DNA of 64,000 bases from Prevotella sp. UBA4268 (GCA_002395135.1 DGWC01000107.1:3236-67235); one strand, 5' to 3'; numbered from the stretch's first letter, positions 1-10,395 are shown. Numbers and translations are program-made. The notes: a model not told the origin generated them from the sequence alone.

Positions 1-65
1 CGCTACTGAGCCCGGGAGAGAAGTATTACTCGCATTGCATCTATAAGTTCGGAGTGGTGAAATAA
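1..65 (+). CDS. Aldose 1-epimerase (mutarotase), C-terminal end only
   Basis: Only the last 20 or so codons are inside the window, stopping at TAA 63-65. The reading frame gives LSPGEKYYSHCIYKFGVVK, which aligns with the C-terminus of the complete mutarotase at 27.2-28.3 kb (LHPGEQYKQKTVYRFGVNY). The shared HPGE/SPGE turn followed by a Y-x-F-G-V strand is the normal end of the galactose mutarotase family. The enzyme interconverts alpha and beta anomers of aldoses; its position just before a sugar symporter and the ara genes suggests that it serves arabinose uptake or metabolism. Because only the tail is visible, substrate and length cannot be judged. Confidence 0.75.
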   Translation, partial: LLSPGEKYYSHCIYKFGVVK

Positions 66-129
66 AGCCACTCCCCACTTTGCGCGGAGGCCGGCACGGC
101 CTAACGATTATTCTTAAACATTAGTAAAT

Positions 130-1809
130 ATGGCATTATTAGACTGGATTGTTATCGGTGTATTCTGTTGTGCACTGATAGGTATTGTGATTTGGGTGGT
201 CAGCCAGAAGAACGACAACTCGGCTGACTATTTCCTCGGGGGTAAGGATGCTACGTGGATTGCCATCGGTGCATCCATCTTCGCCTCGAACATTGGTTCA
301 GAACACTTGATTGGACTCGCCGGAGCAGGTGCTTCGAGCGGCATGGCCATGGCCCACTGGGAAATTCAGGGATGGATGATTCTGATTCTGGGATGGGTGT
401 TCGTGCCGTTCTATTCGCGCTCAATGGTGTATACCATGCCGGAATTCCTCGAGAAGCGCTACAACAAGGAGAGCCGCACCATTCTCTCGGTGATCTCGCT
501 CATCAGTTATGTGCTTACCAAGGTGGCCGTAACCGTGTATGCGGGCGGACTGGTGTTCCAGCAGGTGTTCGGCATCAAGGAATTGTGGGGCATCGACTTC
601 TTCTGGATTGCGGCCATCGGATTGGTGCTGATCACGGCCGTGTATACCATCTTCGGAGGTATGAAGTCAGTGCTCTATACGTCGGTATTGCAAACGCCCA
701 TCCTCTTGCTGGGCTCGCTCATTATCCTGGTGCTGGGACTGAAGGCGCTGGGCGGATGGGACGAGATGATGGCCACGTGCTCGATTCAAACCGTTAACGA
801 GTATGGCGACCACATGACCGACCTGATTCGCGACCTGCGCGACCCCGACTATCCGTGGCTGGGAGCACTGGTTGGCTCTGCCGTCATCGGTTTCTGGTAC
901 TGGTGTACCGACCAGTATATCGTGCAACGTGTGCTCTCGGGAAAGAATGAGAAGGAGAGCCGCCGCGGTACCATCTTCGGTGCTTACCTGAAGTTATTAC
1001 CCGTGTTCCTGTTCTTGATTCCAGGTATGATTGCCTATTCCTTAAGTACTAAGGGCATCACATTGGCCAACGGCGAGGTGTTTGTGCTCTCAACGCCCGA
1101 TGCCGCCTTCCCGACACTCGTGGCCAAATTGTTGCCCGCAGGTGTCAAAGGCCTTGTGGTTTGTGGTATCCTGGCTGCCCTGATGTCTTCGCTCGCATCG
1201 TTGTTCAACTCGTCGGCCATGCTTTTCACCATCGACTTCTGGAAGCGTCTGAAACCATCCACATCCGAGAAGAGCCTGGTGCGCATCGGACAGATTGCCA
1301 CCGTGGTAATCGTGGCGCTCGGCATTCTCTGGATTCCCATCATGCGCTCCGTAGGTAACGTGCTCTATAACTACCTCCAGGACGTGCAGAGCGTGCTCGC
1401 TCCGGGCATCGCCGCCGCATTCCTCTTGGGCATCTGCTGGAAGCGCGCATCGGCCAAAGGCGGCATGTGGGGACTGCTCTCGGGCATCATCATCGGTTTG
1501 ACACGTCTCGGTGCCAAGGTGTATTATAGCAATGCCACCGAAGCAAGCGACAACTGGTTCAAGGCCGTATTCTACGACTTCAACTGGCTCTATTTCTGCG
1601 GTGTCATGCTCGTCGTGTGCTGCCTGGTGGTCATTATCGTCAGCCTTTGCACGGAGGCTCCCGCACCCAACAAGATTCAAGGACTGGTGTTCGGCACTTC
1701 CACACCCGAGCAGAGGGCTGCCACCCGTGCCAGTTGGAACATGTGGGACGTGATTCACACCTGCATTATCCTGGCCATCACCGTGGCTTTCTACATCTAT
1801 TTCTGGTAA
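130..1809 (+). CDS. Sodium/solute symporter (SSS/SGLT family), probable L-arabinose transporter
   Basis: A 559-residue inner-membrane protein with about 13-14 hydrophobic segments. The N-terminal part has the SGLT hallmark DYFLGGKDATWIAIG followed by FASNIGSEHLIGLAG, and the middle has WYWCTDQYIVQRVL, both typical of sugar-transporting members such as vSGLT. The family couples Na+ entry to solute uptake. The gene lies 64 bp after the mutarotase and 27 bp before araR, so it is probably part of one transcript, and L-arabinose is the likeliest substrate. That assignment is from context; the sequence alone supports only a sugar or polyol symporter. An orthologous arrangement is known in Bacteroides thetaiotaomicron. 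Confidence 0.9.
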   Translation: MALLDWIVIGVFCCALIGIVIWVVSQKNDNSADYFLGGKDATWIAIGASIFASNIGSEHLIGLAGAGASSGMAMAHWEIQGWMILILGWVFVPFYSRSMVYTMPEFLEKRYNKESRTILSVISLISYVLTKVAVTVYAGGLVFQQVFGIKELWGIDFFWIAAIGLVLITAVYTIFGGMKSVLYTSVLQTPILLLGSLIILVLGLKALGGWDEMMATCSIQTVNEYGDHMTDLIRDLRDPDYPWLGALVGSAVIGFWYWCTDQYIVQRVLSGKNEKESRRGTIFGAYLKLLPVFLFLIPGMIAYSLSTKGITLANGEVFVLSTPDAAFPTLVAKLLPAGVKGLVVCGILAALMSSLASLFNSSAMLFTIDFWKRLKPSTSEKSLVRIGQIATVVIVALGILWIPIMRSVGNVLYNYLQDVQSVLAPGIAAAFLLGICWKRASAKGGMWGLLSGIIIGLTRLGAKVYYSNATEASDNWFKAVFYDFNWLYFCGVMLVVCCLVVIIVSLCTEAPAPNKIQGLVFGTSTPEQRAATRASWNMWDVIHTCIILAITVAFYIYFW

Positions 1810-1836
1810 AAACAACACTAACGGGGAGAAAAGAAT

Positions 1837-2514
1837 ATGGCATCCTTCTATGCTGAACATGACAAGGTATACGTGGCCGTCGATTGCATCGTCTTTGGTT
1901 TCGACAAGAAGAAACTAAAAGTGCTGCTCGGCAAGCGCCAGATGGATCCAGGACGTGGGGAGTGGTCGCTCTACGGGGGATTCGTCGGCGAAAACGAGAG
2001 CATCGACGAGGCGGCATACAGGGTGCTCTATCATCTTACAGGACTGAAGCACATCTACATGCGACAGGTGGAAGCCTTCGGTGCCGTGGGACGTGATCCC
2101 GGCGAGCGGGTGATCTCGATAGCCTATTGCGCGTTGATCAACGTGAGCGACTATCAAGAGTACCTGCTCGTGAAACACGACGTGGAATGGGTTGACGCAG
2201 ATGCCATTCCCGCTCTCTATTCCGACCACAACATCATGGTAAAGAAAGCCCTGACGCTCTTGCGCAAGCATATCAACTCGGAACCGCTCAGTTTCAACCT
2301 GCTGCCCGATTTGTTCACGCTTACCCAACTTCAACTGGTCTACGAGGCCATCCTCGGCGAGGAACTCGACAAGCGCAATTTCCGCAAGCGTATCAAGGCT
2401 ATCGACATGATCGAGAAAACGGAACTCATCGACAAGAACAGTTCCAAGAGGGGGGCTGCCCTGTATCGATTCAATAAAAGAATGTATCAGGAATCTCCGT
2501 TCTTCAGGCTTTAA
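1837..2514 (+). CDS. araR: AraR-type transcriptional regulator, NUDIX fold plus winged helix
   Basis: A 225-residue protein. Residues 10-140 form a NUDIX-like domain (VYVAVDCIVFGF, then GGFVGENESIDEAAYRVL), and the C-terminal third (FTLTQLQLVYEAILGEEL to KRGAALYRF) looks like a winged helix-turn-helix. In a catalytic NUDIX box the segment after the glycines carries REUxEE; here it reads RVLYHL, so the metal-binding glutamates are gone and the fold is probably a ligand sensor. This is the architecture of the Bacteroides AraR repressor, which responds to L-arabinose. Its position between the symporter and araD supports the same role. A candidate operator is listed at 4909-4928. Confidence 0.88.
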   Translation: MASFYAEHDKVYVAVDCIVFGFDKKKLKVLLGKRQMDPGRGEWSLYGGFVGENESIDEAAYRVLYHLTGLKHIYMRQVEAFGAVGRDPGERVISIAYCALINVSDYQEYLLVKHDVEWVDADAIPALYSDHNIMVKKALTLLRKHINSEPLSFNLLPDLFTLTQLQLVYEAILGEELDKRNFRKRIKAIDMIEKTELIDKNSSKRGAALYRFNKRMYQESPFFRL

Positions 2515-2556
2515 GGCGAATGGGCGGATGTTCTTAAAAATGGTTACAAAAGCATT

Positions 2557-3252
2557 ATGTTAGAAGAACTGAAAGAAAAAGTATTCAAAGCCAATCTCGA
2601 CCTGGTGAAGCACAATCTGGTGATCTTCACATGGGGAAACGTGTCGGGCATCGACAGGGAGAAAGGCCTCGTGGTGATCAAACCGTCGGGGGTGAGTTAT
2701 GACAAGATGAAGGCCTGCGACATGGTGGTGGTTGACCTGGAGAGCGGAAAGGTGGTCGAGGGCGACCTGAACCCGTCGTCTGACACCCCCACACACCTTG
2801 TTCTCTACAAGGCGTTCCCCGAACTGGGCGGCATCGTGCATACACATTCCACCTATGCCACGGCTTGGGCTCAGGCAGGAAAGGATATTCCCAACATCGG
2901 CACAACTCACGCCGACTATTTCCACGACGAGATTCCATGCACGTATGACATGACGGCCGACAAAATGGATGAATATGAGAAGGAAACAGGCGTGGTGATC
3001 GTTGACCGCATCAAGAGCGGCAATATCAATCCCGTGCACACACCGGGCGTTCTTGTGAAGAACCACGGCCCGTTCTCATGGGGCAAGGATGCCGACCAGG
3101 CCGTCTATAATGCCGTGGTGATGGAACAAGTGGCCAAGATGGCGTTTGTGTCGTTCATGGTGAACCCAGAGACCACGATGAACCCCTTGCTCATTGAAAA
3201 GCATTTCAGCCGCAAGCACGGGCCGAATGCATATTACGGACAAAAGAAATAA
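2557..3252 (+). CDS. araD: L-ribulose-5-phosphate 4-epimerase
   Basis: A 231-residue class II aldolase/epimerase. It converts L-ribulose 5-phosphate to D-xylulose 5-phosphate, the last dedicated step of arabinose use. Visible landmarks are TWGNVSG and KPSGV near the N-terminus, the zinc-ligand segment [12 protein letters not shown] with its HxH pair, and [15 protein letters not shown] toward the C-terminus. The length equals that of the E. coli enzyme. The gene follows araR by 42 bp and precedes araA by 20 bp on the same strand, so the three are almost certainly co-transcribed. No irregularities are seen. Confidence 0.95.
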   Translation: MLEELKEKVFKANLDLVKHNLVIFTWGNVSGIDREKGLVVIKPSGVSYDKMKACDMVVVDLESGKVVEGDLNPSSDTPTHLVLYKAFPELGGIVHTHSTYATAWAQAGKDIPNIGTTHADYFHDEIPCTYDMTADKMDEYEKETGVVIVDRIKSGNINPVHTPGVLVKNHGPFSWGKDADQAVYNAVVMEQVAKMAFVSFMVNPETTMNPLLIEKHFSRKHGPNAYYGQKK

Positions 3253-3272
3253 CTAACAAAAGAATAATAAAA

Positions 3273-4820
3273 ATGAAAAAGGTATTTGAAAACTATGAGA
3301 TTTGGTGGGTAACGGGTGCCCAGTTGCTTTACGGAGGCGACGCGGTTGTTCAAGTGGACGGCCACTCGAAGGAAATGGTGGACGGTCTTAACAATAGCGG
3401 AAACATTCCCGTGAAGATCGTATACAAAGGCACCGCCAACTCTTCGAAAGAGGTGGAGGCCGTGATGAAGGCCGCTAACAACGACGAGAAGTGCATCGGC
3501 ATCATCACATGGATGCACACGTTCTCGCCCGCCAAGATGTGGATTCACGGATTGCAACAATTGAAGAAGCCCCTACTCCACTTCCACACACAATATAACG
3601 CGGAAATTCCATGGAACGAAATCGACATGGACTTCATGAACCTCAACCAGAGCGCTCACGGCGACCGCGAGTTCGGACATATCTGTGCACGACTCAGAAT
3701 TCCGCGCAAGGTAGTGGTTGGCCATTGGAAGGAGGAGAAGGCTCAGCAGCACATCGCCGTATGGGCAAGGGTTTGTGCCGGTTGGGCAGACGCTCAAGAC
3801 ATGCTGATCCTTCGTTTCGGCGACCAGATGAACAATGTTGCCGTTACCGATGGTGATAAGGTGAGTGCCGAGCAGGTGCTGGGCTATCACGTCGACTATT
3901 GCCCCGTTTCGGAACTCATGGAACATTGGAAGGAAGTAACCGACGAGCAGGCCGACCAACTCTTCGACACCTATCTGAAAGAGTATGACCATGCCGCCGA
4001 ACTTGAAGACAAGAACTCCGAACTGGGCAAAAAGGTATGGAATGCCGCCAAGGCTGAGTTGGCCCTTCGCTCTATCCTTACGGAAAAGGGTGCCAAGGGA
4101 TTCACCACCAACTTCGACGACTTGGGTACTCAGGACATAAACGACCCGAAATTCGTTGGTTTCGACCAGATTCCAGGACTTGCCTCTCAACGTTTAATGG
4201 CCGAGGGCTATGGCTTCGGTGCTGAGGGTGACTGGAAATCGGCTGCCTTGTATCGCACGGTGTGGTTCATGACGCAAGGTCTTCCCACGGGATGTTCCTT
4301 CCTGGAGGACTACACGCTCAACTTCGACGGAGAAAAGAGTGCCATTCTTCAGTCACACATGTTGGAGGTTTGCCCGCTCATTGCCGCCGAGAAACGCCCC
4401 AAACTCGAGGTTCACTTCCTCGGCATCGGCATCAGAAAAGAGCAGACGGCACGCCTGGTGTTCACCTCAAAGGAAGGCCCCGGCGTAACGGCCACCGTTG
4501 TGGACATGGGCAACCGCTTCCGTCTGATTGTGAACGATGTGGAGTGCATCAAGCCGAAACCACTTCCCAAGTTGCCGGTTGCATCGGCTCTTTGGATTCC
4601 GCAACCGAACTTTGAAATCGGTGCCGGCTCATGGATCCTGGCCGGTGGCACACACCACTCTTGCTTCTCTTATGACATCACACCCGAATACTGGCAAGAT
4701 TATGCCGAGATTGCCGGTATCGAGATGATTCATATCGACAAGAATGCCACCATGGAGGGCATCAAGCAGCAACTTCGTGTCAACGAAGTGTATTATATGC
4801 TTAACAAAGCATTGAAATAA
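3273..4820 (+). CDS. araA: L-arabinose isomerase
   Basis: A 515-residue cytoplasmic isomerase that converts L-arabinose to L-ribulose using Mn2+. The metal and catalytic residues known from E. coli AraA are all in place: Glu in GYGFGAEGDWK, Glu in SFLEDYTLNF, His in SHMLEVCP and His in GGTHHSCFSYD. The N-terminal NYEIWWVTGAQLLYG is the usual start of the family. The gene sits between araD and araB. The 170-bp gap after it is the largest break inside the ara genes and carries the candidate operator, so araB may have its own promoter. Confidence 0.97.
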   Translation: MKKVFENYEIWWVTGAQLLYGGDAVVQVDGHSKEMVDGLNNSGNIPVKIVYKGTANSSKEVEAVMKAANNDEKCIGIITWMHTFSPAKMWIHGLQQLKKPLLHFHTQYNAEIPWNEIDMDFMNLNQSAHGDREFGHICARLRIPRKVVVGHWKEEKAQQHIAVWARVCAGWADAQDMLILRFGDQMNNVAVTDGDKVSAEQVLGYHVDYCPVSELMEHWKEVTDEQADQLFDTYLKEYDHAAELEDKNSELGKKVWNAAKAELALRSILTEKGAKGFTTNFDDLGTQDINDPKFVGFDQIPGLASQRLMAEGYGFGAEGDWKSAALYRTVWFMTQGLPTGCSFLEDYTLNFDGEKSAILQSHMLEVCPLIAAEKRPKLEVHFLGIGIRKEQTARLVFTSKEGPGVTATVVDMGNRFRLIVNDVECIKPKPLPKLPVASALWIPQPNFEIGAGSWILAGGTHHSCFSYDITPEYWQDYAEIAGIEMIHIDKNATMEGIKQQLRVNEVYYMLNKALK

Positions 4821-4908
4821 TCATACAAGCAAAATGAAGAATTAAAATTGAAACCTCACAAGAGGGCATCATTTTTAGTTTTTCATTTTGCTTTTTCCTT
4901 AACGAATT

Positions 4909-4928
4909 CCAACCTTTATATAAGTTGG
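4909..4928. promoter_or_regulatory. Imperfect 20-bp palindrome upstream of araB, candidate AraR operator
   Basis: CCAACCTTTA is followed directly by TATAAGTTGG; 8 of 10 positions pair as an inverted repeat. It lies in the araA-araB gap, just upstream of a weak -7-like box (GATATTTG, 4936-4943), where a repressor would block RNA polymerase. Calling it an AraR site is inference from position and symmetry; I did not find a second copy elsewhere in the locus. Confidence 0.35.
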
Positions 4929-4990
4929 TATGCGTGATATTTGTAATCGGTTAATTATTAGGTTTTTATCATTAAAACATAAACAACAAG

Positions 4991-6589
4991 ATGAGTTTAG
5001 ATGCAAGAACAACAATCGAAACTGGCAAAGCCGTTCTTGGAATCGAGTTGGGTTCCACGAGAATCAAGTCGATTTTGATTGACCAGGAAAACAAGCCCAT
5101 CGCCCAAGGTAGCCATGAATGGGAGAACCAACTGGTGGACGGCCTATGGACATATAGCATAGACGCCATCTGGAACGGCCTTCAAGACAGTTATGCCGAC
5201 CTGTGCGCTAACGTGAAAAAGCAATACGACACCGACATCCGTAGCCTCGCGGCCATCGGCATCAGTGCCATGATGCACGGATATATGCCTTTCGACAAGG
5301 ACGAAAAGATACTGGTGCCCTTCCGCACATGGCGAAACACGAATACGGGAAAGGCTGCCGCCACGCTTTCGGAACTCTTTTCTTATAACATTCCGCTCCG
5401 TTGGAGCATCTCACATTTGTATCAGGCCATTCTTGATAACGAGCCACATGTGAAAGACATCGAGTTTCTCACCACTCTGGCAGGCTATATCCATTGGCAA
5501 ATCACGGGCGAAAGAGTGCTCGGAATCGGTGATGCATCGGGCATGCTGCCCATAGATCCCGAAACGAAAAACTATTCCGAGGCCATGGTTGATAAGTTTG
5601 ACCGTCTGATTGCGCCCAACGGCTACTCCTGGAGATTGCTTGACATCCTTCCAAAGGTGCTCGTCGCCGGAGAAAATGCTGGTTGTCTCACGGAAAAAGG
5701 TGCGAAATTGCTCGACAAGAGCGGACTTTTGCAACCAGGAATCCCTGTATGTCCGCCCGAGGGTGATGCCGGAACGGGCATGGTGGCCACCAATGCCGTG
5801 AAACAACGCACAGGTAACGTATCGGCAGGCACCTCTTCGTTCTCGATGATTGTATTGGAACACGACCTTTCCAAGCCTTACGAGATGATCGACATGGTCA
5901 CCACTCCCGACGGAAGCCTCGTTGCGATGGTGCATTGCAACAATTGCACGTCCGACCTCAATGCATGGGTGAACATTTTCAAGGAATACCAGCAACTCAT
6001 CGGCGTTCCCGTCGACATGAACGAAATATACGGAAAACTATACAACCATGCCTTGGAAGGCGATGCCGATTGTGGCGGACTGATTTCGTATAACTATATT
6101 TCCGGTGAGCCGGTTACCGGATTATCTGAAGGAAGACCGATGTTCGTAAGGTCGGCCAACGACAAATTCAATCTTGCCAACTTCATGCGTGCTCATCTGC
6201 ATGCATCAGTGGGCGTGTTGAAGATTGGCAACGACATCCTCTTCAATGAAGAAAAGGTGAAGGTTGACAGAATTACCGGACACGGAGGACTCTTCAAGAC
6301 GAAAGGCGTTGGGCAGCGCATTCTTGCGGCAGCCATCAACTCACCCATTTCCGTCATGGAAACGGCTGGCGAAGGTGGTGCTTGGGGTATTGCCTTGCTG
6401 GCATCTTATCTGGTGAACAATCCTCAGAGCATGTCTCTCCCCGTTTATCTCGACAAGGTGGTGTTCGTAGGTAATGCAGGTGTGGAGATTCAGCCTACAC
6501 CCGAAGATGTCGCTGGTTTCAACGCATACATTGAAAACTATAAGAACGGACTTGGCATTGAGCAGGCTGCGGTGAAGTGCAAGCGCTAA
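4991..6589 (+). CDS. araB: L-ribulokinase (FGGY carbohydrate kinase family)
   Basis: A 532-residue cytoplasmic sugar kinase. The first FGGY domain begins with the phosphate-binding loop [15 protein letters not shown]; the sugar-site segment includes MMHGYMPFD and FRTWRNTNT; the second domain has [14 protein letters not shown] and, near the C-terminus, [17 protein letters not shown] and [16 protein letters not shown]. The family phosphorylates pentuloses, and similar sequences are often labelled xylulokinase. The place between araA and the arabinofuranosidase argues for L-ribulose as the substrate: this is the Bacteroidota-type ribulokinase and not the E. coli AraB subtype. It is followed at once by a perfect 14-bp hairpin. 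Confidence 0.88.
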   Translation: MSLDARTTIETGKAVLGIELGSTRIKSILIDQENKPIAQGSHEWENQLVDGLWTYSIDAIWNGLQDSYADLCANVKKQYDTDIRSLAAIGISAMMHGYMPFDKDEKILVPFRTWRNTNTGKAAATLSELFSYNIPLRWSISHLYQAILDNEPHVKDIEFLTTLAGYIHWQITGERVLGIGDASGMLPIDPETKNYSEAMVDKFDRLIAPNGYSWRLLDILPKVLVAGENAGCLTEKGAKLLDKSGLLQPGIPVCPPEGDAGTGMVATNAVKQRTGNVSAGTSSFSMIVLEHDLSKPYEMIDMVTTPDGSLVAMVHCNNCTSDLNAWVNIFKEYQQLIGVPVDMNEIYGKLYNHALEGDADCGGLISYNYISGEPVTGLSEGRPMFVRSANDKFNLANFMRAHLHASVGVLKIGNDILFNEEKVKVDRITGHGGLFKTKGVGQRILAAAINSPISVMETAGEGGAWGIALLASYLVNNPQSMSLPVYLDKVVFVGNAGVEIQPTPEDVAGFNAYIENYKNGLGIEQAAVKCKR

Positions 6590-6600
6590 ATGCACACGAT

Positions 6601-6638
6601 GGATAAAGAGTGCGGTTAGGGAATCGCACTCTTTATCC
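6601..6638 (+). terminator. Perfect 14-bp stem-loop after araB
   Basis: GGATAAAGAGTGCG pairs perfectly with CGCACTCTTTATCC around a 10-nt loop. No T-run follows, so it may terminate only partly, or protect the 3' end of the araB message while allowing read-through into the GH51 gene. Confidence 0.6.
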
Positions 6639-6664
6639 GTAATATAAAGAAAAAGATTCTGTAT

Positions 6665-8251
6665 ATGAAAAAACTCATTATCGTTGCACTGGCTGCAACA
6701 TTATCTTCAACGGCATTCTCTCAGGATGCAACGATTAGCATTCAGGCTAACAATGGTTCACAAATCATACCGAAAGAAATCTACGGTCAGTTTGCCGAAC
6801 ATCTCGGAACATGTATTTACGGAGGTCTTTGGGTAGGAGAAAACTCACCTATTCCCAACACACAAGGCTACCGCAACGACGTATTGCAGGCATTGAAAGA
6901 CCTCAAAGTGCCTGTGCTGCGCTGGCCGGGCGGATGTTTCGCTGATGAATACCACTGGATGGACGGTATCGGACCCAAGGATAAAAGGCCTAAAATGCAG
7001 AACAACAACTGGGGAGGTACCATTGAAGACAACTCTTTCGGCACGCACGAGTTTTTGAACCTATGCGAACTCATCGGTTGTGAGCCTTATATCAGCGGTA
7101 ATGTGGGAAGTGGAACGGTGGAAGAACTCGCCAAATGGGTGGAATACATGACCAGCGACGGCGATACGCCCATGGCTAAACTACGCCGCCAAAACGGCCG
7201 CGACAAGTCATGGAATGTGAAATATCTCGGCATCGGCAACGAGAGTTGGGGTTGTGGCGGCAATATGCGCCCCGAATACTATAGTGACCTTTATCGCAGA
7301 TACTCCACATATTGCCGCAACTACGACGGTCATCATCTTTATAAGATTGCCAGCGGTGCCAGCGACTACGACTATAAGTGGACCAAGGTGCTGATGGAGA
7401 ATGTAGGCCATCGCATGAATGGTCTCTCGCTTCACTATTACACGGTGTCAGGATGGAACGGAAGCAAAGGATCGGCCACCAGTTTCGACAGCGACCAGTA
7501 TTACTGGACACTGGGTAAATGCCTTGAAATAGAGGATGTCATCAAGAAGCATTGCACCATCATGGACGAAAAAGACCCGAAGAAGCAGATTGGGTTGCTC
7601 GTCGACGAATGGGGAACATGGTGGGACGAAGAGCCGGGAACCATCAGCGGACATCTGTATCAGCAGAATTCCATGCGCGATGCCATGGTTGCCGCTCTCT
7701 CACTGAATGTATTCCATCGCCATACCGAACGCGTGAAGATGGCCAACATTGCTCAAATCGTGAACGTATTGCAGAGCATGATTCTGACAGATACCAAAGG
7801 CACTGGCCACATGGTGCTCACTCCAACCTACCATGTGTTTGAAATGTACAAACCATTCCAGAATGCCACCTATCTGCACACCGACATCAAATGCGAAAAC
7901 ATGACCGTAAGGCATGAAATGAACGAGGCTGTCAACAGCAACAAGGAAGACGGATTTCGTCGTCTGCCCATGATTAGTGCCACGGCTGCCAAGAAAGACG
8001 ACGGCACCATCGTGATTTCCGTGACCAATGTTAGTCTCGACAAGAAAAAGGAAATAGAAATCAACGTGGACGGTGCGAAGATGAAATCCATGAACGGCCG
8101 AATCCTCACTTGCAAGAATATCTCCGACTATAACGATTTCGACCATCCCGAAAGAGTAAAACCAGAGACATTCAAAGACGTTAAGGTGAAAAAGAATAGC
8201 CTGAAGTTCAAGATTCCGGCCAAGTCAATCATTGTATTGGAAGTGAAATAA
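6665..8251 (+). CDS. Secreted alpha-L-arabinofuranosidase, GH51
   Basis: A 528-residue enzyme with a signal peptide ([20 protein letters not shown]), so it acts outside the inner membrane, probably in the periplasm. The (beta/alpha)8 catalytic domain carries the acid/base Glu in [13 protein letters not shown] and the nucleophile Glu in [10 protein letters not shown]; the C-terminal beta-sandwich runs from about residue 430. GH51 enzymes remove terminal alpha-1,2-, 1,3- or 1,5-linked arabinofuranose from arabinan and arabinoxylan, so this gene links polymer breakdown to the ara genes around it. The stop codon lies within a 21-bp sequence that is repeated 45 bp further on. Confidence 0.95.
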   Translation: MKKLIIVALAATLSSTAFSQDATISIQANNGSQIIPKEIYGQFAEHLGTCIYGGLWVGENSPIPNTQGYRNDVLQALKDLKVPVLRWPGGCFADEYHWMDGIGPKDKRPKMQNNNWGGTIEDNSFGTHEFLNLCELIGCEPYISGNVGSGTVEELAKWVEYMTSDGDTPMAKLRRQNGRDKSWNVKYLGIGNESWGCGGNMRPEYYSDLYRRYSTYCRNYDGHHLYKIASGASDYDYKWTKVLMENVGHRMNGLSLHYYTVSGWNGSKGSATSFDSDQYYWTLGKCLEIEDVIKKHCTIMDEKDPKKQIGLLVDEWGTWWDEEPGTISGHLYQQNSMRDAMVAALSLNVFHRHTERVKMANIAQIVNVLQSMILTDTKGTGHMVLTPTYHVFEMYKPFQNATYLHTDIKCENMTVRHEMNEAVNSNKEDGFRRLPMISATAAKKDDGTIVISVTNVSLDKKKEIEINVDGAKMKSMNGRILTCKNISDYNDFDHPERVKPETFKDVKVKKNSLKFKIPAKSIIVLEVK

Positions 8252-8301
8252 GTTACACCGTGATATGAAATACAAGTCACATTGGAAGTGAAATAAGTAA
8301 C
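8236..8301 (+). repeat. Two-copy 21-bp direct repeat at the GH51 3' end
   Basis: The 21 bases spanning the last GH51 codons and stop (8236-8256) recur at 8281-8301 with one mismatch. The second copy would again read LEVK-stop, so it looks like a local tandem duplication of the gene's tail. Confidence 0.7.
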
Positions 8302-8357
8302 TCCCAATCCGACTGGAAACATACATAATAGAGATTAATTACATAATTATTTAAGAT

Positions 8358-10379
8358 ATGAATAGTAAGACATTAATGAACAAGGCTGCTGACAATATTC
8401 GTATTCTGGCAGCATCAATGGTAGAAAAAGCCAATTCCGGACACCCAGGAGGTGCCATGGGCGGTGCAGACTTTATCAACGTACTTTTCTCGGAGTTCCT
8501 GGTATACGACCCGGATAATCCCGAATGGGCAGGAAGAGACCGTTTCTTCCTCGATCCAGGTCACATGAGCCCCATGCTGTATAGCGCTCTTTGCCTGCAG
8601 GGCAGGTTCTCTCTCGATGAAATTGCACAGTTCCGTCAGTGGGGCTCTCCCACCCCAGGACACCCTGAGCGTGAACTCAAGCGCGGCATTGAAAACACTT
8701 CGGGTCCGCTGGGACAAGGACATACCTTCGCCGCTGGTGCGGCCGTGGCCGAGAAATTCTTACAGGCTCGCCTTGGCAAAGAGGTGATGAAGCATAAGAT
8801 ATATGCCTACATTTCAGACGGAGGCGTAGAAGAGGAAATCTCGCAAGGCACAGGCCGCATTGCCGGTATTCTGGGTCTGAGCAACCTTATCATGTTCTAC
8901 GACTCTAACGACATCCAACTCTCCACGGAGACCAAGGTGGTTATGAACGAAGACACTGCCGCCAAATACAAGGCTTGGGGATGGAATGTGCTCACATGCA
9001 ACGGAAACGATGCCGAAGAAATACGTGCTGCCCTCGTTGAAGCCAACAAGGAAACGGAGCGTCCTACATTGATTATCGGTAAGACCATCATGGGCAAGGG
9101 TGCTCTGCGTGCCGACGGTACAAGTTACGAAGCATGTATCAACACGCACGGTGCTCCACTTGGCGGTGATGCCTATACCAACACCATCAAGAATCTTGGC
9201 GGCAATCCAGAAAAGCCGTTTACTATTTTCCCCGAAGTGGAAGAACTCTATGCAAAGCGCCGCGAAGAACTGAAAAAGATTGTTGCCGAGCGCCATGCTG
9301 AAGAAGAGAAATGGGCAAAAGAGAACCCCGAGAAGGCTGCTTTGATGAAGGAATGGTTCAGTGGCAATGCACCAAAGGTAGACTGGAATGCCGTGGTCCA
9401 GAAAGAAGGATCGGCCACACGCGCCGCAAGTGCCGCCTGTCTTGGTGTTTTGGCTGAGCAGGTACCTAACATGATTTGCGCTTCTGCCGACCTTTCCAAC
9501 TCTGATAAGACCGACGGATTCTTGAAGAAAACCAAGAGTCTGGTAAGAAACGACTTCGAAGGAGCCTTCTTCCAGGCAGGTGTTGCCGAACTCACCATGG
9601 CCTGCATGTGCATCGGTATGTATCTGCACGGCGGTGTGATTCCCGCTTGCGGCACGTTCTTCGTGTTCTCCGACTATATGAAACCAGCCGTGCGCATGGC
9701 TGCTTTGATGGAAGTTCCCATCAAATTCATCTGGACTCACGATGCATTCCGCGTAGGTGAAGACGGTCCTACACACGAGCCCGTGGAGCAGGAAGCACAG
9801 ATCCGCCTGATGGAAAAACTGAAGAATCATCACGGAAAAGACAGTGTTCGCGTGTTCCGTCCCGCTGATGCCGACGAGACAACCGTATGTTGGGCCATGG
9901 CCATGGAGAACATGGAAACACCAACGGCTCTCATTTTCTCTCGCCAGAACATCGCAAAACTTCCCGCTGGCAACGACTATGAGCAGGCTCGCAAGGGTGC
10001 TTATGTGGTGGCAGGAAGCGATGAGGACTACGACGTGATTCTGCTTGCCGACGGTTCTGAAGTATCCACGCTTGTTGCCGGAACTGAACTCTTGCGCAAA
10101 GACGGCATCAAGGTTCGCATCGTAAGCGTACCTTCTGAAGGTCTGTTCCGTAGCCAGAGCAAGGAATATCAAGAGCAGATATTGCCAAAGGGTGCCAAAA
10201 TCTTCGGTATGACGGCAGGTCTGCCCGTTACCTTGGAAGGTCTCGTGGGTGCCAATGGTAAGGTATTCGGAATGCCGAGTTTCGGTTTCTCAGCCCCCTA
10301 CAAGGTTCTCGACGAGAAATTAGGCTATACTGCTGACAACGTATACAACCAAGTGAAAGCCTTCTTGGCAGAATCATAA
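8358..10379 (+). CDS. tkt: Transketolase
   Basis: A 673-residue thiamine-diphosphate enzyme that moves two-carbon units from xylulose 5-phosphate to ribose 5-phosphate or erythrose 4-phosphate. The TPP domain shows NSGHPGGAMGGADF, LDPGHMSPMLYS and the cofactor-loop region YISDGGVEEE; the pyrimidine-binding domain has FIWTHDAFRVGEDGPTHEPVEQ, diagnostic of the family; the C-terminal domain starts near YVVAGSDEDYDV. Full length for a bacterial transketolase. It follows the GH51 gene by 106 bp and takes the D-xylulose 5-phosphate made by AraBAD into central metabolism. Confidence 0.97.
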   Translation: MNSKTLMNKAADNIRILAASMVEKANSGHPGGAMGGADFINVLFSEFLVYDPDNPEWAGRDRFFLDPGHMSPMLYSALCLQGRFSLDEIAQFRQWGSPTPGHPERELKRGIENTSGPLGQGHTFAAGAAVAEKFLQARLGKEVMKHKIYAYISDGGVEEEISQGTGRIAGILGLSNLIMFYDSNDIQLSTETKVVMNEDTAAKYKAWGWNVLTCNGNDAEEIRAALVEANKETERPTLIIGKTIMGKGALRADGTSYEACINTHGAPLGGDAYTNTIKNLGGNPEKPFTIFPEVEELYAKRREELKKIVAERHAEEEKWAKENPEKAALMKEWFSGNAPKVDWNAVVQKEGSATRAASAACLGVLAEQVPNMICASADLSNSDKTDGFLKKTKSLVRNDFEGAFFQAGVAELTMACMCIGMYLHGGVIPACGTFFVFSDYMKPAVRMAALMEVPIKFIWTHDAFRVGEDGPTHEPVEQEAQIRLMEKLKNHHGKDSVRVFRPADADETTVCWAMAMENMETPTALIFSRQNIAKLPAGNDYEQARKGAYVVAGSDEDYDVILLADGSEVSTLVAGTELLRKDGIKVRIVSVPSEGLFRSQSKEYQEQILPKGAKIFGMTAGLPVTLEGLVGANGKVFGMPSFGFSAPYKVLDEKLGYTADNVYNQVKAFLAES

Positions 10380-10395
10380 CCGAGATTTCACACAT

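Noticed and set aside
1090..1860. 256-codon - strand frame overlapping the symporter
   Set aside because: Antisense shadow of a well-supported gene; His/Asp-rich composition typical of such shadows.
8814..10172. 452-codon - strand frame inside tkt
   Set aside because: It lies wholly within transketolase, which has every family motif; the antisense frame has no recognisable domain.
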